Position numbers and translations under genes: made by a program
Notes under the pieces: generated by a model
What the model was told of the DNA's origin: nothing
Database searches by the model: none
What the model saw: the letters and a program-made list of their open reading frames with translations, nothing else
DNA from: Nephrotoma appendiculata
Taxonomy: Eukaryota; Arthropoda; Insecta; Diptera; Tipulidae
Length of the DNA stretch: 64,000 bases
Direction: 5' to 3'
Assembly: GCA_947310385.1 (NCBI GenBank)
Contig: OX371224.1
Coordinates: 135,620,937-135,684,936, forward strand
Shown: positions 58,848 to 64,000 of the stretch, in pieces
Layout of the letters: each line of letters begins with the position of its first letter
Numbering within the stretch: position 1 is the first letter of the stretch

Positions 58848-59463
58848 TCACAACGATATTGAGATATTGTACCCAAATACTTGTAATAACCTTAAAACTA
58901 AGTTTAAGGGTGAGGTTTGTCAACATACAGTGACAATCTCGGAACAAATAGGCAAAAGCAAACCTATTATTGAATTCTTTAAAGGTAGAATGGGATTATT
59001 TAAAATTTACCCTTCCAATTAATTTAATACACTTGTGGTTTTTAACATTTCAGATTGGCGTCCAGATACTTTAATTATATTTAGTTTAGTAACTCTTCTT
59101 CCAGCTACACAAAATGGTCGTGGAGCCAAAAATAGAGCAGATATTAAGTCAGCTGGTGCTAAACTATTCAAATTTATTGGGGCAAATGACGACATTACGG
59201 CTGAACAGCAACTAATTATTTTTGCTCAAGATGAAAGCAAGTCGAATATATCAAAATTTTACGACTCTTTGGATCAAAAGCTTATCCCAACAAATAATAC
59301 CATAATAGATGCGTTAGATTTGCCTTTTAAATGTCATTATGTATTTAACGTAAAATACGATGAAAATTTGGAATTTTTTTTTAAATATATTGAACATTAT
59401 ATTTTTGGCATCCCAGTTCAAAAACTACCTACTACAGTAAAATATTGTAATACTAAATCCTGA
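58848..59463 (+). pseudogene. Family X copy C: last two exons
   Basis: 58848-58985 encodes 'IHNDIEILYPNTCNNLKTKF' and 'TISEQIGKSKPIIEFFKG'. A putative intron runs from 58986 ('gtagaa') to 59052 ('aacatttcag'). 59053-59463 encodes 'DWRPDTLIIFSLVTLLPATQ', 'AQDESKSNISKFYDSLDQKL' and 'FKCHYVFNVKYDENLEFF', ending TGA at 59461. The last block matches copy A ('YNLKYDKNLTKFF', 'AFDIIYKLHHV'). The frame is uninterrupted over the final 136 codons. N-terminal exons are absent upstream, where MITEs lie instead. Confidence 0.6.
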
Positions 59464-60339
59464 TATATAAATTTGCAATTATGTTTTCGTAGAAATCAAT
59501 TAGTTTTTTTTTATATAAAACGATAAAATTTTTACTGTTCCTAGCATTTTTTAAGAATAAATAGATTTCTTTAATAATTTTAATATAATAATATATATAA
59601 ATTTAATAATAATGTATATAATTTTAATAATAATATATAAAATTGATGTTTTATTTAACTTTTAAATAATTTGGTTTTGACGGAAAATAAAAGTACTTTT
59701 TTGTATTTTATTACTCTAAGGGAGTTAATTTTGTCTTTAACCAAGTACCTCAGTTAATATTCGTTGGTCAATAGTTTTCTTATTTTGGGTAGTTATTTTC
59801 ATTGTATTTTCATTCCAAATTTTACAATTTTTAGACAGTAATTTTAGCAATAAAAATAGCTAAATTATTTTTTACGTCCCATATTCGTTACAAACTACCT
59901 ACCATGAAAAGAGTCTTAAATTTTAATAACTTTAACGTCTAGAGGCTAATAGACGTTAAAAATCACGTCTAATTTCTAACCGTGCATATGTACCATAGTC
60001 AGCGAGTTATAATTTGCACATAACCTCAGAAATAATTAACATTCTATTTTAATCCACTATTGCAACCGGCGGCTTTTAATGAAAATAGTAGTTTCATACT
60101 AAACGCCAATAGTTTATTACTTTATTTAGTTTATTACTTAAATAATCAATGATTGTTTCATAAAATCAATTCTAGGAAAGGTACTAAAAAATATTGTACG
60201 TATAAACTAATTTACTTTGAAAAGTACTAGCGTTTTATTTTTGAAAATAGCATCTTCTACAAGAAACATCCTTGGATTCAAATTATTATGCGTGTAAAAT
60301 TGCCTAAGTTTGAAAAACTTCTTTTGTTTTTCGAAATGT
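59464..60339. other. AT-rich stretch without recognised genes
   Basis: Only AT-rich sequence. A small hairpin 'taacgtctagaggctaatagacgtta' type structure (arms of about 8 bp) lies near 59933-59958. Confidence 0.5.
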
Positions 60340-60735
60340 CATTTTCAACCACAGTTCGCGGTAAAACGTATCGAAGTATACGTAGTTTTAATCGTTTTGA
60401 ATAAATTAATATTAATTTGTGTTTCGGATGCCGTTGTTCTCGATTAGTTAGCTATATTGCAATAAAATAATTGTTGGTGATTATTTTCCAGGTATTAAAT
60501 ATTATTTCAAGTGAATATACATTCTTATTAGATTTAAGTTTTCAGTTTATAAACGTGTTAATCTATGATTACTTTTTGATTGTAGATAACATTTGATTTT
60601 GATTTAAAAAAAAATTCCGTAAAGACATTTTCAAACACAGTTTGCGGAGAAACGTATCGAAAATCGTTTTGATAAATTAATACTAATTTCTGTTTTGAAT
60701 GCCCGTCATTCCTGATGAATTAGCTACACGTTTCA
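60340..60735 (+). repeat. Direct duplication upstream of the Helitron gene
   Basis: 60340-60470 and 60626-60735 share 'cattttcaa(c/a)cacagtt', 'gcgg', 'aaacgtatcgaa', 'tttgataaattaat' and 'gaattagct', 286 bp apart. They are probably duplicated 5' sequence of the Helitron that follows. Confidence 0.75.
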
Positions 60736-60748
60736 TTTTTGCTTAAAA

Positions 60749-61396
60749 ATGCCACCGAAAAAAAGCTCAATTGGGCAGGTAACTGCAAAGTCGAAGAAGA
60801 TTAGAGCCGCAAGGGTGGCTAAATCAAGCGAAAAGTGTGAAACACGACTTGCAAACGTTCGAAGAAGGATGTCTTCTTCTAGAGCTGATGAAACAACTGA
60901 ACAGCGTGAAATACGACTTGAAAATGTTCGAAGCAGGATGTCTTCTTCTAGAGCCACTGAAACCATTGAACATCGTGAGGCTCAGCTGGAAGTCGATTGG
61001 TTACGATATGGACGATTAATAGAAACTTTTAGAGGTGATTTAAAGTTAGCAGCATTCAATTACGAGAAAGACTATGATTACAATGTTTCAACTGGGCAAA
61101 TGGAAAACATTTCTTTGTATTGTCATGCTTTAAAGTTTCACAATGAATCGCCTGGAATGTGTTGTTCAAATGGAAAAGTGAATTTGCCTCCTCTGGATGA
61201 TCCACCTGAATCTCTTCTAGCTTACGTCTTTGGAATTACTGAGTTATCCAGACATTTTCTACAAAATATTCGAACATACAACTCATGCTTACATACCTCC
61301 CGTGCAACGCCGGATAACTCAGCTAGTCTATATCTATTAAAATGGTGTATAAAATGTATGTGCGCGCATCAGTTGAGAACGGCTGAACCGATTTGA
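60749..61396 (+). pseudogene. Helitron Rep/helicase, N-terminal fragment fused to a terminal sequence
   Basis: Opens with a basic, Ser-rich leader containing tandem copies of 'NVRRRMSSSRADET' and 'NVRSRMSSSRATET', then the Helitron N-terminal domain 'YCHALKFHNESPGMCCSNGK', 'VNLPPLDDPPESLLAYVFG' and 'HFLQNIRTYNSC'. This is the zinc-binding 'ALKF...CCxxGKV...P..NIRxYN' region of the Rep protein. After 'NIRTYNSC' the sequence departs from Helitron coding and enters 'ccgtgcaacgccgg...cagctag', similar to repeat ends common in insects. The HUH nuclease and helicase are missing, so it is non-functional. The start ATG follows a purine-rich 'gcttaaaa'. Confidence 0.82.
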
Positions 61397-61620
61397 CTCA
61401 ATCTTTTTTTATTGTGTTTGCAATTGCCAGGAGATGGTTCTTACGAAAGAAAATTTTGAAAAAATCCACCGAAAAAGTCTAAAAACCCGAAAAATCGAAT
61501 AAAAAGCTATTTTCATATGAATTTTGTGTGTACATTTTTTATGAGCCAGGTGGTGCAGTGGATAAAGCTTCGGCGGATCGAGGGACATTTATGTGCAACG
61601 AAAATTGAATTTTTTTTTTT
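61330..61620 (+). repeat. Terminal-type repeat with tRNA-like A-box
   Basis: 'tatatctattaaaatggtgt' and 'gaacggctgaaccgattt' echo the lead-in of the 55535 array. 61547-61570 reads 'TGGTGCAGTGGATAAAGC', a good tRNA A-box, but no B-box follows. It may be a SINE head or the end of a larger element. Confidence 0.4.
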
Positions 61621-62015
61621 TAAATACAAAATATTTATTTTCGTTTAAATTCGTGTTATTATTGTGATAGTTATTAATAAACGTTAAATAATACAGAACA
61701 TAATTATAATTTATGTCATTAGTGCGTAATATTAGAAAATTGAAGCAGAAGGAAGATTTTCCAACGGCAGAAAATTCCAAACCGAAAACCAAAACGAAAA
61801 ATTTGTTTTTCTTGTGTCGAAAAAATAGAAATTTTTTAAATTTTCTTCGTTTAAGAAATTGAATAGATAAATTTAAAATAATAAGTTACGTTTTATACAT
61901 ATATACAACATAGTGATAACAAATCCAAATTAATTTTATAAAAAAACGCTAAAAATTATATCGTAAGTGGGGTAACTCATTTACAATACAAACACCCAAT
62001 GAAACGTCAGAAAAT

Positions 62016-63011
62016 ATGAACGCTGTACCTGAATCGGTACACGTACAAAACGCAATGCAAAAATATAAAATTGACGAGGTTGCATCAACCGAATCTTTAA
62101 TGTCGGGGAAAACGAAATCACGGAAACCTAAACCCAATTTGATTTCTGCCCAGCAGAGAATGACCCATTATGGAACACAGCTATTGTTGCAAGATCTTCA
62201 TGGTAATGCACAGGTATATGCAAATGATATTGCTATAGTTTACAAAAATTATAATTTGGCTAATTTAATGAATGACATGCAAGTGGATTTAAATTTGTTA
62301 GAAGGATGGTTCAATATAAATTTATTACTATTGAACGCTAAAAAAACGAAGTACATTATTTTTGAAAATAAAATTATAGATGACAGTATTATAATGAATA
62401 ATACCATACGTTATGATGGAGAACCAATGAAACGAGTGAATTCATATAGGTATTTAGGTTTGGTTAGAGATGCAAAACTTAAATGGGATCTTCATGTAGA
62501 AAACAAAAAGAACAAGATTATGCCATATATTGTCATTTTAAAGAAGTCGAAGAACATTTTACCTCGGAAATTATTAAGCAACATATATTACGCGTATATA
62601 TACGGTCATTTTATATATTTGAATCCGATATGGAGTGGGACAACTAAATCTAACCTAGATGAACTTCTTACTTTGCAAAAAAGAGCCATAAAATTCATGT
62701 TGGATGTACCGATAAGGACTCCATCTCCCATGATTTTTACACATTTCTTATCACTGAATGCCATAATTGAAAAAGAACTAATTCTTGTCACCTACAAAAT
62801 TACCAATTATTTAATAAAAAACAATTTCGAACTAATCAGGTCTAGTGACGTTCATGATTATGATGTGCGACGTCGTTCTTTTATCCGTTCTACATTATTT
62901 TCCACTTCCGCATCTGAAAATAATGTATTGAGTCGTGGATTGTTGATATACAATAAATTACCAAATAATATTAGAAGAAAAACAAGTCTAAATGTATATT
63001 CAAAAAAATAG
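62016..63011 (+). pseudogene. Non-LTR reverse transcriptase C-terminus with altered active site
   Basis: 331 open codons. From about residue 57 it is an RT end: 'NAQVYANDIAIVYKN' (motif C, normally YADD, here YAND), 'LLEGWFNINLLLLNAKKTKY' (motif D), 'RVNSYRYLGLVRDAKLKWDL', then the helical C-terminal region ('LLTLQKRAIKFMLDV', 'RGLLIYNKLPNNIRR'). The first 50 residues ('MNAVPESVHVQNAMQKYK', 'TKSRKPKPNL') do not belong to an RT, so this is a chimaera or a truncated insertion in other sequence. Long open frame but catalytically dead by the D-to-N change. Jockey/CR1-like type by motif spacing (inference). Confidence 0.8.
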
Positions 63012-63568
63012 TTTTAAATCTTATTGAAAATAAATTTAACCATTGAAAACTTAAGATATTTATTATTAGGACATTTTCCAGCTCTTCTACAAAATTAATT
63101 TTGTTAATAAACCTAAAAACCAGGATGCAAATTTCAACAACACTGCTAAACTAAAATAAAAGAAAAAATATGAAAAAATTAAACTTTAAATTAAAAAAGA
63201 ATTAAATTTGACAGTTAAATTAAAGAATTATTCATATCTAAACTTATATTCAGTTGCATGCTTCTGTTATTAAATTATTTCCATTATTTTTATTACAGTG
63301 CTCTATTTTAATTCACAAATATTTCTGCTACACGATTCTAATAGAATTGACGCAGTTTTTGTTCTAAATTCAGTTTGAGAAAGAGCTATTTTGTATTCAA
63401 TTGTATTTGTAAACTAGATTGAAAACACTGAATAAATCAAATAAAGAAAAAAAATTATTAAAATAATAATGATTCTATAGATTAAATATACAAATTAATT
63501 TTTGGTTCTGCGATTTTGTTTTTGTGGGTGGCGGGATATAGCCTTCATATTATCTTCAACCTCACTAA
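63012..63568. other. AT-rich stretch without recognised genes
   Basis: No supported gene. Includes the likely 3' untranslated end of the RT fragment and the 3' flank of the next gene. Confidence 0.5.
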
Positions 63569-63990
63569 TTATAGTACATCATCCTCTGGCACAGTGGCAA
63601 CGTGAGTTTCTGTAATATCGCGATGGTGTGTTATAGAATTTACAGTAAAAGGACCAGCTACACCAACAATTGAACTATTCGATGAGCCAGCAATTACTGA
63701 TGGGAGGCCAACACTTTTGCCAGATGTTTTGGGAAATTTTTTATCATAGCTTAGAAGAATGCTTACCACGCAATTCTCTAAAGAAGAATATGTCACAAGT
63801 CGGCATGGACCACCCCCAGTTGCAGCAATTTCTTTTTTATCTTGTCCCATTTTTTTTCTCTTAATTTTGCCTTTGAAATCATTCCAAACCTAAAATAAAC
63901 AAATTTTGCTAATGAATAAAAACTGCGATTTAAATAAGCGATTTACTTTTTGCCACCCCGTGTTGGAGGTCCTAACGATTTAGCTTAACA
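63569..63990 (-). CDS. Partial Myb/SANT-like DNA-binding protein
   Basis: Continues beyond the right edge. On the minus strand an upstream exon ending about 63949 ('TRGWQK', frame inferred) is followed by a donor 'gtaaatcg', an acceptor 'ttattttag' (about 63893), and then 'VWNDFKGKIKRKKMGQDKKE', 'IAATGGGPCRLVTYSSLENC', a Ser/Gly/Val-rich tail and a TAA at 63569-63571. The 'W..vW.DfK.k.k.k......TGGGP' pattern is that of Zeste/Myb-SANT-type regulators, which bind DNA and also occur as accessory proteins of PIF/Harbinger transposons. Both identities are open. This is the only intron-bearing frame here without visible breaks besides family X copy C. Confidence 0.55.
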
Positions 63991-64000
63991 GCAAAAGTAT

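Overview
This window looks like repeat-dense intergenic DNA of an insect, most likely a fly (Diptera). It is strongly AT-rich, has animal-type introns and no operons, and nearly everything recognisable is a eukaryotic transposable element: Tc1/mariner, PIF/Harbinger, Helitron with an apurinic-endonuclease tail, Ty3/gypsy LTR and APE-type non-LTR elements, plus two satellite blocks. The species cannot be named from the sequence alone. No conserved single-copy host gene was recognised. The closest candidate is a partial Myb/SANT-like DNA-binding protein running off the right edge, which could itself belong to a transposon.

Layout. 1-4345: a 167-bp satellite with exact phase, a 668-bp (4-mer) higher-order repeat and an orientation switch at about 350. 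4578-6685: inverted-repeat elements and a dead Tc1-like transposase. 6988-10825: a PIF/Harbinger-like transposon bounded by 30-bp inverted repeats, carrying an accessory MADF gene split by a mariner, and a dead DDE transposase containing fold-back duplications. 12652-13330: a palindrome and a mariner-like relic. 13855-23640: a near-intact APE-type non-LTR retrotransposon on the minus strand, interrupted by a young 6.36-kb Ty3/gypsy element (15579-21936). That element has matching ATTC target duplications, gag, pol and two tRNA-like modules in its leader. 23741-28430: a 4.7-kb 11-bp satellite that also switches strand. 28431-43200: eroded elements, inverted-repeat arrays and one intron-containing copy of an unusual protein family (called family X here). 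43217-46315: a second non-LTR element with a fold-back insertion, then the zinc-finger half of family X. 47191-49195: a 2-kb element with a 16-bp terminal inverted repeat and a TA duplication. 49370-52545: rearranged Helitron pieces. 55535-58735: a 280-bp tandem array, a large fold-back element and a MITE. 58848-59463: a third family X fragment. 60340-61620: duplicated Helitron 5'-type sequence and a truncated Helitron Rep/helicase gene. 62016-63011: a non-LTR reverse transcriptase C-terminus with a mutated active site.

The genes do not form a pathway; they are layers of insertion. Three observations deserve attention. First, the three complementary, intron-bearing fragments of family X appear to cover most of one transposon-like protein. 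Second, the gypsy leader carries Pol III A/B-box modules in sense orientation. Third, inverted (snap-back) duplications recur inside otherwise unrelated elements.
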